DNA of 64,000 nt from an uncultured Pseudobutyrivibrio sp. (GTDB lineage Bacteria > Bacillota > Clostridia > Lachnospirales > Lachnospiraceae). This document shows positions 44,459-53,082 of the stretch, piece after piece. The position numbers and the translations under genes are program-made. Position 1 is the stretch's first letter. Every line of letters starts with the position of its first letter. The notes beneath the pieces were generated by a model, which saw only the letters and a list, made by a program, of their open reading frames with translations, did no database searches and was not told the origin of the DNA. The stretch is taken from NCBI GenBank assembly GCA_900546435.1, contig URCQ01000006.1, forward strand, positions 32,034 through 96,033, written 5' to 3'.

Positions 44459-44896
44459 ATGTATAGTGAAAAGGTAATGGATCATTTTCAAAATCCAAGA
44501 AACGTAGGTGAGATGGAAAATCCGAGTGGCGTTGGTACGGTAGGAAATGCCAAGTGCGGAGATATCATGAGAATGTATCTGGATATAGATGAAAATGGAA
44601 TAATAAAAGAGGCAAAATTCAAGACGTTTGGCTGTGGAGCCGCTGTGGCAACCAGCAGCATGGCAACGGAACTTGTGGCTGGAAAGACAGTGCAGGAGGC
44701 ACTGGAAGTGACAAACAAAGCAGTTATGGAGGCTTTGGACGGACTGCCACCAGTAAAAGTGCATTGCTCACTTTTGGCAGAACAGGCGATACACGCAGCG
44801 CTCTGGGATTATGCACAGAAAAACGGTATTGAGATTGAGGGTCTAAAACCACCAGTCAACGATATCGAAGAACTGGAAGAAGAGGAAGAATATTAA
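44459..44896 (+). CDS. nifU: Fe-S scaffold protein NifU/IscU type
   Basis: 145 residues, a single IscU-like N-domain. The three cluster-binding Cys are in NAKCGD, TFGCGAA and VHCSLLAE. The Asp that follows the first Cys (CGD) is the usual one for cluster turnover. No C-terminal NifU domain is present. An acidic tail (EELEEEEEY) ends it. Together with NifS it is the minimal ISC-type pair. GGAGG ribosome site upstream, and the next gene starts directly after the stop. Confidence 0.95.
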   Translation: MYSEKVMDHFQNPRNVGEMENPSGVGTVGNAKCGDIMRMYLDIDENGIIKEAKFKTFGCGAAVATSSMATELVAGKTVQEALEVTNKAVMEALDGLPPVKVHCSLLAEQAIHAALWDYAQKNGIEIEGLKPPVNDIEELEEEEEY

Positions 44897-45976
44897 TTGA
44901 AACAAAAAGTAGTAGTGGGAATGTCAGGAGGGGTTGATTCCTCTGTGGCAGCATATCTTTTAAAAGAGCAGGGCTATGATGTGATCGGTGTGACGATGCA
45001 AATCTGGCAGGATGAAGACGAATTTGTACAGGAGGAAAACGGCGGATGCTGCGGGCTGTCGGCAGTAGATGATGCGAGACGTGTCGCTGCCCGTCTGGAA
45101 ATTCCATATTATGTGATGAATTTTAAATCAGAGTTCAAACATAAAGTTATGGATTACTTTGTAGAGGAATATTTGCAGGGGAGAACGCCGAATCCATGCA
45201 ATGCATGCAACCGTTATGTCAAATGGGAAGCATTGCTGAATCGGGCATTGTCCATTGGTGCGGATTATATTGCAACCGGTCATTACGCCAGAGTAGAGCA
45301 ATTACCGAATGGAAGGTATGCAGTCACAAATTCTGTGACGGCAGAAAAAGATCAGACATACGCACTTTATAATTTGACGCAGGAACAGCTGGCGCATACA
45401 TTAATGCCGGTTGGCGCTTACCATAAAGGTGAAATCCGAAAAATTGCGGAAGAGCTTGGTCTTCCGGTGGCACAAAAAAAAGACAGTCAGGACATCTGTT
45501 TTATACCGGATAATGATTATGCATCTTTTATAGATGCAGCAGCACCGGACCGTGTTCCGGGACCTGGGGATTTTGTGTTGCGTGATGGTACTGTAGTAGG
45601 CCGACATGAAGGAATAACGCATTATACCATTGGGCAGCGACGTGGTTTGGGAGTATCTGTTGGAAAACGCATTTTTGTAAATGAAATTGATGCCAAAAAT
45701 AACCGCGTAATTTTAGGAGATGATCAGGACGTATTCACGGATCATCTGATTGCGGAGCAGATGAACTGCATGGCAGTTCCAGAGTTTTTGGATGGACAGG
45801 AATTTATAGCAAAAATCCGCTATTCCCACAAAGGAACCAAATGCCGTGTGCATCTGTTAGAAAATGACCAGATTCGACTTGATTTTATGGAACCAGTACG
45901 TGCAGTAACACCGGGACAGGCGGTTGTTTTGTATGATGGTAATTATGTCGCAGGCGGTGGGACAATTATACGATAA
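44897..45976 (+). CDS. mnmA: tRNA-specific 2-thiouridylase MnmA
   Basis: 359 residues with a TTG start adjacent to the nifU stop; AGAGGAAGAA serves as ribosome site. PP-loop GMSGGVDSSVAA, catalytic Cys pair in NPCNACNRYVKW and DICFIPD, and the tRNA-binding GHYARV and GQRRGLGVS. It thiolates U34 of tRNAs for Lys, Glu and Gln using sulfur from NifS. The operon position makes NifS the probable donor. Ends at a terminator. Confidence 0.95.
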   Translation: MKQKVVVGMSGGVDSSVAAYLLKEQGYDVIGVTMQIWQDEDEFVQEENGGCCGLSAVDDARRVAARLEIPYYVMNFKSEFKHKVMDYFVEEYLQGRTPNPCNACNRYVKWEALLNRALSIGADYIATGHYARVEQLPNGRYAVTNSVTAEKDQTYALYNLTQEQLAHTLMPVGAYHKGEIRKIAEELGLPVAQKKDSQDICFIPDNDYASFIDAAAPDRVPGPGDFVLRDGTVVGRHEGITHYTIGQRRGLGVSVGKRIFVNEIDAKNNRVILGDDQDVFTDHLIAEQMNCMAVPEFLDGQEFIAKIRYSHKGTKCRVHLLENDQIRLDFMEPVRAVTPGQAVVLYDGNYVAGGGTIIR

Positions 45977-46012
45977 AAAAGACGCTCCTTGATGATGGGG
46001 CGTCTTTTTTGT
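45975..46012 (+). terminator. bidirectional rho-independent terminator
   Basis: GACGCTCC (45981-45988) and GGGGCGTC (45997-46004), flanked by an A-run and a T-run. It can end both mnmA and the convergent hisJ-like gene. Confidence 0.88.
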
Positions 46013-46055
46013 TTCTGTGGACAATATATAAGGCATACTGACAGGGTGATATTGT

Positions 46056-46874
46056 TTACAAAAGACTGTGTGGGTGCGGAATACGTTTTTGATAAACCAT
46101 GTATTCATAAAAACCACAGTCGGTTAAAAAGGCAGGTAATTGCTCGTAACCAAGCGCAATATCATCAGGCTTGTGTGCATCGGCACCGAGTGTGATCAGG
46201 GTTCCACCCAGTTCATGATAACGCTGCAATATTTTCTTGCAGGGATTTGGTTCTGTCATTCCGCAACGAAAGGCACCGGTGTTGATTTCAAGAGCGATAT
46301 CATGTGCGATTAAAAACTGCAGAATGGCATCTAAAATTTCTGCATAATCCGTATAAGAATCCGGGGTCGCATGGGCTGTGTCCTTTGGCCCATAGCGGAA
46401 TACATAGTCGAGATGACCCAGGGCATCAAAATCATGGGATGCCAAAAGATTTTCATAAACTGCTTCATAATATTCCCGGTAAGCGTCCTGCTTGGAACGT
46501 CCTTCAAAATAAGCCGGATAATAAGGATCTCTTTTATGTACAACATGGGTAGAGCCAATGACGTAATCGAAAGCATATTGTGAGAGCAGTATTTCATGCT
46601 CTTTTGCTAAATGTGGCTGAAGACCAAGCTCTAAACCACATAAGACAAAAAAAGAAGCAGTATCTTCTTTTTCGGAAAGCAAATGTATTTGCTCTTCATA
46701 GCTTGTAAGATCTAAATCAAATAGACCGGGTTCTTCTAAATAGTCAAGATCCAGATGGTCAGTAAAGGTAATGCCAGCCAATCCGCATTGTTTGGCATGG
46801 TTCACCATGTCCACCGGGTTTGCCTGGCTATCACCAGAAAAGTGACAATGCATATGATTATCCCATAGTTTCAT
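46056..46874 (-). CDS. histidinol-phosphatase, PHP family (HisJ/HisK type)
   Basis: 272 residues from the ATG at 46874, preferred because GGAGGTG lies nine bases ahead; longer in-frame starts exist. PHP motifs: HMHCHFSGD (metal His), FTDHLDLDY, GLELGLQP, GSTHVVHK and GADAHKPDD. These bind a trinuclear metal site. Histidinol phosphate is the usual substrate of this subgroup; other phosphate esters cannot be excluded. No his genes lie nearby, which is common for hisJ in Firmicutes. Confidence 0.85.
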   Translation of the reverse strand: MKLWDNHMHCHFSGDSQANPVDMVNHAKQCGLAGITFTDHLDLDYLEEPGLFDLDLTSYEEQIHLLSEKEDTASFFVLCGLELGLQPHLAKEHEILLSQYAFDYVIGSTHVVHKRDPYYPAYFEGRSKQDAYREYYEAVYENLLASHDFDALGHLDYVFRYGPKDTAHATPDSYTDYAEILDAILQFLIAHDIALEINTGAFRCGMTEPNPCKKILQRYHELGGTLITLGADAHKPDDIALGYEQLPAFLTDCGFYEYMVYQKRIPHPHSLL

Positions 46875-47001
46875 TGTAAGGAACACCTCCATCTTCGTTC
46901 TTTTCCATAAATTATAAAAAAATGATATGCAAAAAGCAACGTGTCTGAAAAAACACAATGCCTATTATTAGTGAAAAATTTATCAAACTTCGCTTTGGGG
47001 G

Positions 47002-47030
47002 TTGAAATGTAGGTAGAAATTGGTTAAAAT
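47002..47030 (+). promoter_or_regulatory. promoter of gap
   Basis: TTGAAA (47002-47007), 17-base spacer, TAAAAT (47025-47030). Confidence 0.7.
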
Positions 47031-47041
47031 AATATCAGTTT

Positions 47042-47056
47042 GGGAACGTTGTTCCC
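47042..47056. promoter_or_regulatory. dyad GGGAAC-GTT-GTTCCC, likely operator for gap
   Basis: An exact 6-bp dyad with 3-base centre, at about +5 to +20 of the gap transcript. It is not a good CcpA cre and does not match the CggR consensus I know, so the regulator is unidentified. Confidence 0.6.
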
Positions 47057-47093
47057 TAGACATAGTATTTTTAAATCTTAGGAGGAATTTAAA

Positions 47094-48095
47094 ATGGCAG
47101 TAAGAGTAGCGATTAATGGATTCGGCCGTATTGGTCGTCTTGCATTCAGACAGATGTTTGGAGCAGAAGGATATGAAGTAGTTGCAATCAACGACTTGAC
47201 AAGCCCAAAGATGTTAGCTCATTTATTAAAGTATGATTCATCACAGGGTAAGTACGCTTTGGCTGATACTGTATCTGCTGGAGAAGACTCTATCACAGTT
47301 GATGGTAAGGAAATTAAGATTTATGCTTTCCCAGATGCAAACAATTGCCCATGGGGAGAATTAAAGGTAGACGTAGTATTAGAGTGCTCTGGTTTCTACA
47401 CAAGCAAGGAAAAGGCACAGGCTCATATCAATGCTGGTGCTCGTAAGGTTGTTATTTCTGCACCTGCAGGAAACGATCTTCCTACAATCGTATACAATGT
47501 TAACCATACAACATTGACTCCAGATGACAAGATCATCTCAGCAGCTTCTTGTACAACAAACTGCTTAGCACCAATGGCTAAGGCATTAAACGATGCATTC
47601 GGTATCAAGTCTGGTATCATGAGCACAATTCACTCATACACAGGTGATCAGATGACACTTGATGGCCCACAGAGAAAAGGTGACCTTAGAAGATCTCGTG
47701 CAGCTGCAGTTAATATCGTTCCTAACTCAACAGGTGCTGCAAAGGCTATCGGTCTTGTAATCCCAGAGTTGAACGGCAAGTTAATCGGATCTGCACAGCG
47801 TGTTCCATGCCCAACTGGTTCTACAACAATCCTTGTTGCAACAGTTGAGAAGTCTTGCACAGTTGATGAAATCAACGCAGTAATGAAGGCAGCAGCTACA
47901 GAGTCATTCGGATACAATGAGGATGAAATCGTTTCTTCTGATATCATCGGAAGCACATATGGTTCTATCTTCGATGCTACACAGACAATGGTTGGAGAAG
48001 ACAACTTAGTACAGGTTGTTTCTTGGTATGATAACGAGAACAGCTACACATCTCAGATGGTTCGTACAATCAAGTACTTCTCAGAGTTAGCATAA
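47094..48095 (+). CDS. gap: glyceraldehyde-3-phosphate dehydrogenase
   Basis: 333 residues. NAD-binding GFGRIGRLAFR, catalytic Cys in SAASCTTNCLAP, then the HSYTGDQ and RAAAVNIVP motifs. It oxidises glyceraldehyde-3-phosphate with phosphate to 1,3-bisphosphoglycerate in glycolysis. TTAGGAGGA ribosome site. Codon choice is strongly biased compared with neighbours (repeated AAG, GGT, ACA), as expected for a highly expressed gene. A strong terminator separates it from pgk, 176 bases later. Confidence 0.97.
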   Translation: MAVRVAINGFGRIGRLAFRQMFGAEGYEVVAINDLTSPKMLAHLLKYDSSQGKYALADTVSAGEDSITVDGKEIKIYAFPDANNCPWGELKVDVVLECSGFYTSKEKAQAHINAGARKVVISAPAGNDLPTIVYNVNHTTLTPDDKIISAASCTTNCLAPMAKALNDAFGIKSGIMSTIHSYTGDQMTLDGPQRKGDLRRSRAAAVNIVPNSTGAAKAIGLVIPELNGKLIGSAQRVPCPTGSTTILVATVEKSCTVDEINAVMKAAATESFGYNEDEIVSSDIIGSTYGSIFDATQTMVGEDNLVQVVSWYDNENSYTSQMVRTIKYFSELA

Positions 48096-48219
48096 TTTAA
48101 TTTTGTGCTATTTCGTCATCTTTTGGTGATTGCCACATGACTATGTTTTACACAGTAATTATGGTGATGCCTGTGAGTGACAGAAATATCCCAAAATTGG
48201 TGAGAATAAGCCAACATGG

Positions 48220-48250
48220 GGTCCGGTCTTAGGACCGGACCTTTTTTTAT
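48220..48250 (+). terminator. rho-independent terminator between gap and pgk
   Basis: GGTCCGGTC (48220-48228), loop TTAG, GACCGGACC (48233-48241), then T7. It is only about 20 bases before the pgk ATG, so some read-through or a promoter in the 120 bases before it must supply pgk. Confidence 0.92.
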
Positions 48251-48271
48251 AAAAAGATGGAGGAGTTAATC

Positions 48272-49468
48272 ATGGGATTAAACAAAAAATCAATTGATGA
48301 CATCAATGTAAAGGGACTTCGTGTTCTTTGCAGATGCGACTTTAATGTGCCTCTTATTGATGGCAAGATTACAGATGAGAACCGTTTGGTGCAGGCACTT
48401 CCTACAATCAAAAAATTGGTTGCAGATGGTGGTAAAGTTATTCTTTGCTCACATCTTGGTAAGCCAAAGGGAGAACCAGTTCCAGAGCTTTCATTAGCAC
48501 CTGTTGCTAAGAGACTTACAGAGTTACTCGGACAGGAAGTTAAATTTGCAGCAGATCCAGAAGTTGTTGGACCAAACGCAAAGGCTGCTGTTGAAGCTAT
48601 GAAAGACGGCGATATCATCTTACTTGAGAACACAAGATATCGTGCAGAAGAGACAAAGAACGGAGACGAATTCTCTAAGGATCTTGCATCTCTTTGTGAT
48701 GTATTTGTAAATGATGCATTCGGTACTGCACATAGAGCACATTGTTCTAATGTTGGTGTTACAAAATATGTAGACACTGCTGTTGTTGGATATTTGATGC
48801 AGAAAGAAATCGACTTCCTTGGTAATGCAGTAGAGAATCCGGTACGTCCTTTTGTTGCTATTTTAGGTGGTGCTAAGGTTTCTTCTAAGATTTCTGTTAT
48901 TGAGAACCTCCTTGACAAGGTTGATACCTTAATCATCGGTGGTGGTATGGCATATACCTTTATGGCGGCACATGGTGAGCCAGTAGGTAAGTCACTTCTT
49001 GAGAAGGATTACATGGATTATGCACTTCAGATGGAAGAAAAGGCAAAAGAAAAAGGCGTTAAGCTTCTGATTCCAATCGATACTGTTTGTGGCGATGATT
49101 TCAAGAACGATTGCAACATCAAAATTGTTGGACGTGGTGAAATTCCAGACGATATGGAAGGTATGGATATCGGACCTAAGACGCGTGAATTGTTTGCAGA
49201 TGCTGTAAAAGATGCAAAGACAGTTGTTTGGAACGGACCAATGGGATGTTTCGAGATGCCTAACTTTGCAAAGGGAACAATCGCTATTTGTGAAGCATTA
49301 GCAAAGGTTGATGGAACAACAATCATCGGTGGTGGTGATTCTGCATCAGCAGCAAATAACCTTGGATTTGGTGACAAGATGACACACATTTCTACAGGTG
49401 GTGGCGCTTCTTTGGAATTCCTTGAGGGTAAGGAGCTTCCTGGAGTAGCAGCAGCAAACGATAAATAA
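48272..49468 (+). CDS. pgk: phosphoglycerate kinase
   Basis: 398 residues from the ATG at 48272; GGAGG at 48259 rules out the ATG at 48257. Motifs: RCDFNVPL, CSHLGKPKG, LLENTRY, the hinge GGAKVSSKI and the ATP-binding GGGDSASA. It makes ATP from 1,3-bisphosphoglycerate. tpiA follows after 18 bases. Codon bias matches gap. Confidence 0.97.
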   Translation: MGLNKKSIDDINVKGLRVLCRCDFNVPLIDGKITDENRLVQALPTIKKLVADGGKVILCSHLGKPKGEPVPELSLAPVAKRLTELLGQEVKFAADPEVVGPNAKAAVEAMKDGDIILLENTRYRAEETKNGDEFSKDLASLCDVFVNDAFGTAHRAHCSNVGVTKYVDTAVVGYLMQKEIDFLGNAVENPVRPFVAILGGAKVSSKISVIENLLDKVDTLIIGGGMAYTFMAAHGEPVGKSLLEKDYMDYALQMEEKAKEKGVKLLIPIDTVCGDDFKNDCNIKIVGRGEIPDDMEGMDIGPKTRELFADAVKDAKTVVWNGPMGCFEMPNFAKGTIAICEALAKVDGTTIIGGGDSASAANNLGFGDKMTHISTGGGASLEFLEGKELPGVAAANDK

Positions 49469-49486
49469 GAAAAGGGGTTTTTGATA

Positions 49487-50239
49487 ATGGCAAGAACAAA
49501 AATTATTGCAGGCAACTGGAAAATGAACAAGACTCCAAGTGAGGCAGTTGCATTGATTAACGAATTAAAACCGTTAGTAGCAAACGAAGATGTAGACGTA
49601 GTATTCTGCGTACCAGCAATTGATATTATTCCAGCAGTAGAAGCTGCAAAAGGAAGCAATATTCATATTGGTGCAGAAAATATGTATTTTGAAGAGAGCG
49701 GTGCTTACACAGGAGAAATCGCTCCAAACATGCTTACAGATGCTGGTGTTGAGTACGTTGTACTTGGACATTCTGAGAGAAGAGAATACTTTGCTGAGAC
49801 AGATGAAACTGTCAACAAAAAAGTATTAAAGGCATTTGAACATGGTATTACACCAATTATCTGCTGTGGCGAGACTTTGACACAGAGAAAGCAGGGCATC
49901 TACATTGAGTGGATCCGTATGCAGATCAAGATTGCATTACAGAATGTAACTGCAGATCAGGCTAAGAAGGCCGTTATCGCTTACGAGCCAATCTGGGCTA
50001 TCGGAACAGGCGAGACAGCAACAAGTGATCAGGCAGAAGAAGTATGTGGCGCAATCAGAGCTTGCGTTGCAGAAGTATATGATGAAGCAACAGCAGAAGC
50101 AATCCGTATCCAGTATGGCGGATCTGTAAATGCTGGTAATGCTGCAGAACTTTTTGCAAAACCTGACATTGATGGTGGTCTTGTTGGTGGTGCTTCTTTG
50201 AAGGCAGATTTTGGCAAGATCGTTAATTATAACGCATAA
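49487..50239 (+). CDS. tpiA: triosephosphate isomerase
   Basis: 250 residues from ATG 49487, with AAAAGGGG upstream. Motifs: AGNWKMNK with the catalytic Lys, HSERREYF with His, AYEPIWAIGTG with the catalytic Glu, and the phosphate loop YGGSVNAGNA. Interconverts the two triose phosphates. Last gene of the gap-pgk-tpi cluster. Confidence 0.97.
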   Translation: MARTKIIAGNWKMNKTPSEAVALINELKPLVANEDVDVVFCVPAIDIIPAVEAAKGSNIHIGAENMYFEESGAYTGEIAPNMLTDAGVEYVVLGHSERREYFAETDETVNKKVLKAFEHGITPIICCGETLTQRKQGIYIEWIRMQIKIALQNVTADQAKKAVIAYEPIWAIGTGETATSDQAEEVCGAIRACVAEVYDEATAEAIRIQYGGSVNAGNAAELFAKPDIDGGLVGGASLKADFGKIVNYNA

Positions 50240-50272
50240 TTTCATAGGATTTTGTGAGATAAGAAGTAAAGA

Positions 50273-50303
50273 AGGAGATATCCCTAAGGATGTCTCCTTT
50301 TTC
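50273..50303 (+). terminator. rho-independent terminator of tpiA
   Basis: AGGAGATATCC and GGATGTCTCCT form an 11-bp stem with one G-U around CTAA, followed by TTTTT. Confidence 0.9.
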
Positions 50304-50394
50304 TCTTGTGACACTTCTTTTTATATGCTAAAATAAGCCGTGGTTAAGTGCGCATAAAACAGAAAATGCGTATTTATTACAGGAGGTTTAACAA

Positions 50395-51522
50395 ATGAAA
50401 CGTGTAGTGGTAATCGGTTTGCTTTTTTCAGTCTGTTTACTTGCAGGTTGTGGCAAAACGGATAAAAAAGAGAATAAAGAGACTGTGAAGGAAGTGGCAA
50501 CACAGGAGGTTTCTGATTATACCAAGTTATCGGAAAAGGAATTGGAAGTTCTTGGATATGATAATGATGTGGAAGCGATGATGGAATTGGCAAATCGCTA
50601 TGATTATGGAACAGAGGACAGCAAGCAGGATTTTGAGGAAGCAAAAAAATGGTATGAAATGGCAGCAGAAGCCGGGAATGCAGATGCAACTTGTGTTTTA
50701 GGTTACTATGCGTTACATGGAATTACCCAGGATGTGGATGTTGTGCAGGCGGCTACATATTTCCAAAAAGCAATGGATGCTGGTAATGAACGTGCGTATG
50801 TTGGAATGGCACGTACCTATCTTGCAGGATACGGCGATGAGACAGAGCATGCAATGAAGGCGTATGAATATACCAATATGGCATATGAAAAGAATATTAT
50901 CTCAGGTGTGTATTATATGGCGTATCTTTTGGAAAACGGCATTGGCTGTGAGCAGGATTATGCGAGAGCAATCGCTTTATATGAGCAGGTGATGGAGGCA
51001 GAAGACCTCTCTATTTATGATGCATACTTAAAAGATGCTGCAGCTACAAATCGTGGTATGATGCATATTCATGGGGAAGGCATGGAGCAGAACTATGAGG
51101 AAGCAATGAAGTGCTTTGAAAAAGCCGCAGATGATGACTATGCTATGGCGGAGTATTATCTTGGGCAGATGTATGAAAATGGATTTGGCTGTGACCAGGA
51201 CTATGATAAAGCCTTTGACTGGTATCAGAAAGCAGCAAATCAGGACTATGCACCGGCATTAAATCAAATGGGTTATCTGTATTACAATGGATATGGTGTG
51301 GATACAGATATTGACCAGGCAATCTATTATCAAAAACTGGCAGCCATGCAAGGATATGCAGCTGCACAGATTAATTTGGGATATTTATTTGAAAATGGTA
51401 TTGGAGTAGAGCAGAATTATAGCACGGCACTGGCATATTATCGTATGGCAGCAGAGCAGAACAACGAAGGAGCGAAAGAAGCGGTGGTTCGTGTGCTCAA
51501 ACTGATGGATGAAGAACAGTAA
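50395..51522 (+). CDS. Sel1-repeat lipoprotein
   Basis: 375 residues. The signal peptide ends in the lipobox LLAGC (Cys near 19), so it is a membrane-anchored, outward-facing lipoprotein. From residue ~70 there are about seven Sel1-like TPR repeats of 36 residues (A-x-x-x-LG-x-xY-x-x-G-x-G-x-x-x-D-x-x-x-A-x-x-W/Y-x-x-x-A). Such repeats bind partner proteins; the partner is unknown. GGAGG before the ATG. Its 3' end overlaps the next gene by 14 bases. Confidence 0.9.
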   Translation: MKRVVVIGLLFSVCLLAGCGKTDKKENKETVKEVATQEVSDYTKLSEKELEVLGYDNDVEAMMELANRYDYGTEDSKQDFEEAKKWYEMAAEAGNADATCVLGYYALHGITQDVDVVQAATYFQKAMDAGNERAYVGMARTYLAGYGDETEHAMKAYEYTNMAYEKNIISGVYYMAYLLENGIGCEQDYARAIALYEQVMEAEDLSIYDAYLKDAAATNRGMMHIHGEGMEQNYEEAMKCFEKAADDDYAMAEYYLGQMYENGFGCDQDYDKAFDWYQKAANQDYAPALNQMGYLYYNGYGVDTDIDQAIYYQKLAAMQGYAAAQINLGYLFENGIGVEQNYSTALAYYRMAAEQNNEGAKEAVVRVLKLMDEEQ

Positions 51523-52930
51523 GAATCAAGTTGGTATCGTGGCCGTCTTGTTTGTGCTCGTTGTGATTGCTTTGGTATGGTATCTCCTTTTTGGGGCAGA
51601 TACACTCCAGTGTATGCGTTCGCAAAAAGAGGCGGAACAGGTAGAAAGCGAGCAGGCAGAGGAAAAAAAGATTTTAGATATTTCCAATGTGGATGAGGCG
51701 TACGATGCCATACTAAACAAAAGCACAAAAGAATTTATAGGGAATCATCCCATTGATGAAGAGTTCCTGGGATGGTTTACAACAAATTATGGGTTGGAAC
51801 AATTAGAAAAAATTGCGTCCTACGCAGAGTTGGATGATGGACAAATCTGGTATGAATATACGGGGCGTAGTGTGCATGTGTTGTGGTATGACTACTGCAT
51901 GGAAACAGGCATACAACAGTATGCGTATGATAAAACCTACCAGAAGGAGTGTCGCGATCCGCAAAAGATTGTCATGAATTTTACGGGTGATTTTTCGTTG
52001 GCAGAAGGTGTGGGGACGACAACGTATTACCATAGTGTCTCAGACGATATCACACAATGTCTGGATGACGCGCTGCGTCGGGAAATGGCTTCAGCGGATA
52101 TTATGGTTATTAACAATGAGTTTGCTTATTCTACAAGAGGACAGGCACTTTTGGGAAAAGCATATACATTTCGGGGGGCTCCATCGACAAGTAAAGCCTT
52201 GCAGACACTAGGTGTGGATGTGGCAGGACTTGCCAATAACCATGTATATGATTTTGGAGAAATCGGTTTACTAGATACGTTAGATACCTTAAAAGAACAG
52301 GATATACCATATATAGGCGCTGGAAAGAATTTAGAAGAAGCAGAAGAGCCAGTCTTTTTTATTGCAAATGGGAAAAAGATTGCCATTGTAGCGGCAACAC
52401 AGATTGAACGAAGCACCAATTATACAAAGGAAGCCACAGAAAACAGCCCTGGCGTGTTAAAAACCTTAGATTCTGCAAAATATGTGGCACAGATTGCGAA
52501 AGCAAAGCGCAATGCAGATTACGTGATCTGTTTTGTGCATTGGGGAACAGAAAACACACATCAGTATGGACAGGATCAGGTCAAGCTTGCAAAAGATTTT
52601 GTGACTGCAGGAGCGGATGCTGTGATTGGAGCACATGCACATTGTCTGCAGGGAGCTGATATGATGGAAGGAGTTCCGGTTTTTTATAGTCTGGGTAATT
52701 TCTATTTTTCACAGGAGGCAGAAATGCCGGCAGATTATGATACCGTTATGGCACAAATTGTGATTGATGAATCAGGAACTCTGAGTGCCCGCTTGCTTCC
52801 GTGTTATTTTTCACAAGGGAAACTTTCACTTGTGACAGAAGAAAATAAATACCGCCAGATTTTATCGGATGTGGAATCTTATTCCGATCATGTGTCATTT
52901 GATGATGAGGGGTATCTAGTTGTCCATTAG
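51509..52930 (+). CDS. CapA/PgsA-family metallophosphoesterase-like protein
   Basis: 473 residues with an N-terminal membrane anchor (about 8-28). The C-terminal ~320 residues match the CapA family of poly-gamma-glutamate/capsule proteins: NFTGDFSLAEGV, NNEFAYSTRG, GLANNHVYDFGEIGL and CFVHWGTE...GAHAHCLQG, with His/Asp residues for metal binding. Starts inside the upstream lipoprotein gene, so the two are probably co-translated and may act together at the surface. No capB/capC synthase is present; a polyglutamate role is therefore unsupported here. Confidence 0.85.
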   Translation: MKNSKNQVGIVAVLFVLVVIALVWYLLFGADTLQCMRSQKEAEQVESEQAEEKKILDISNVDEAYDAILNKSTKEFIGNHPIDEEFLGWFTTNYGLEQLEKIASYAELDDGQIWYEYTGRSVHVLWYDYCMETGIQQYAYDKTYQKECRDPQKIVMNFTGDFSLAEGVGTTTYYHSVSDDITQCLDDALRREMASADIMVINNEFAYSTRGQALLGKAYTFRGAPSTSKALQTLGVDVAGLANNHVYDFGEIGLLDTLDTLKEQDIPYIGAGKNLEEAEEPVFFIANGKKIAIVAATQIERSTNYTKEATENSPGVLKTLDSAKYVAQIAKAKRNADYVICFVHWGTENTHQYGQDQVKLAKDFVTAGADAVIGAHAHCLQGADMMEGVPVFYSLGNFYFSQEAEMPADYDTVMAQIVIDESGTLSARLLPCYFSQGKLSLVTEENKYRQILSDVESYSDHVSFDDEGYLVVH

Positions 52931-52969
52931 ATGAAGCGCGGAATGTATTATTTTTAGTTATTGTGTCCA

Positions 52970-52999
52970 TTGATTTTTACTATGGAGTCGGGATAAAAT
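52970..52999 (+). promoter_or_regulatory. promoter of gpmI
   Basis: TTGATT (52970-52975), 18-base spacer, TAAAAT (52994-52999), about 85 bases before the ATG. Confidence 0.45.
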
Positions 53000-53082
53000 A
53001 TTTAATGAGAGCGTTTATAAAGGAAATCTATGTTTCCTACAAGATATAACAATATGAAAACAATAGAAAAGAGGAGAAAAGA

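Noticed and set aside
47038..47058. CcpA cre site before gap
   Set aside because: The dyad GGGAACGTTGTTCCC misses two required cre positions, so it is listed as an unassigned operator.
48110..48215. Near-repeats (GGTGATTGCC, GGTGATGCC) between gap and pgk as a riboswitch
   Set aside because: The copies are short and no stable conserved fold could be drawn by eye apart from the terminator.
48247..48936. 229-codon minus-strand frame inside pgk
   Set aside because: It is antisense to a clear glycolytic gene and arises from that gene's biased codons; no motif.
49027..49659. 210-codon minus-strand frame across pgk/tpiA
   Set aside because: Shadow of two highly expressed genes on the opposite strand; no ribosome site or family pattern.
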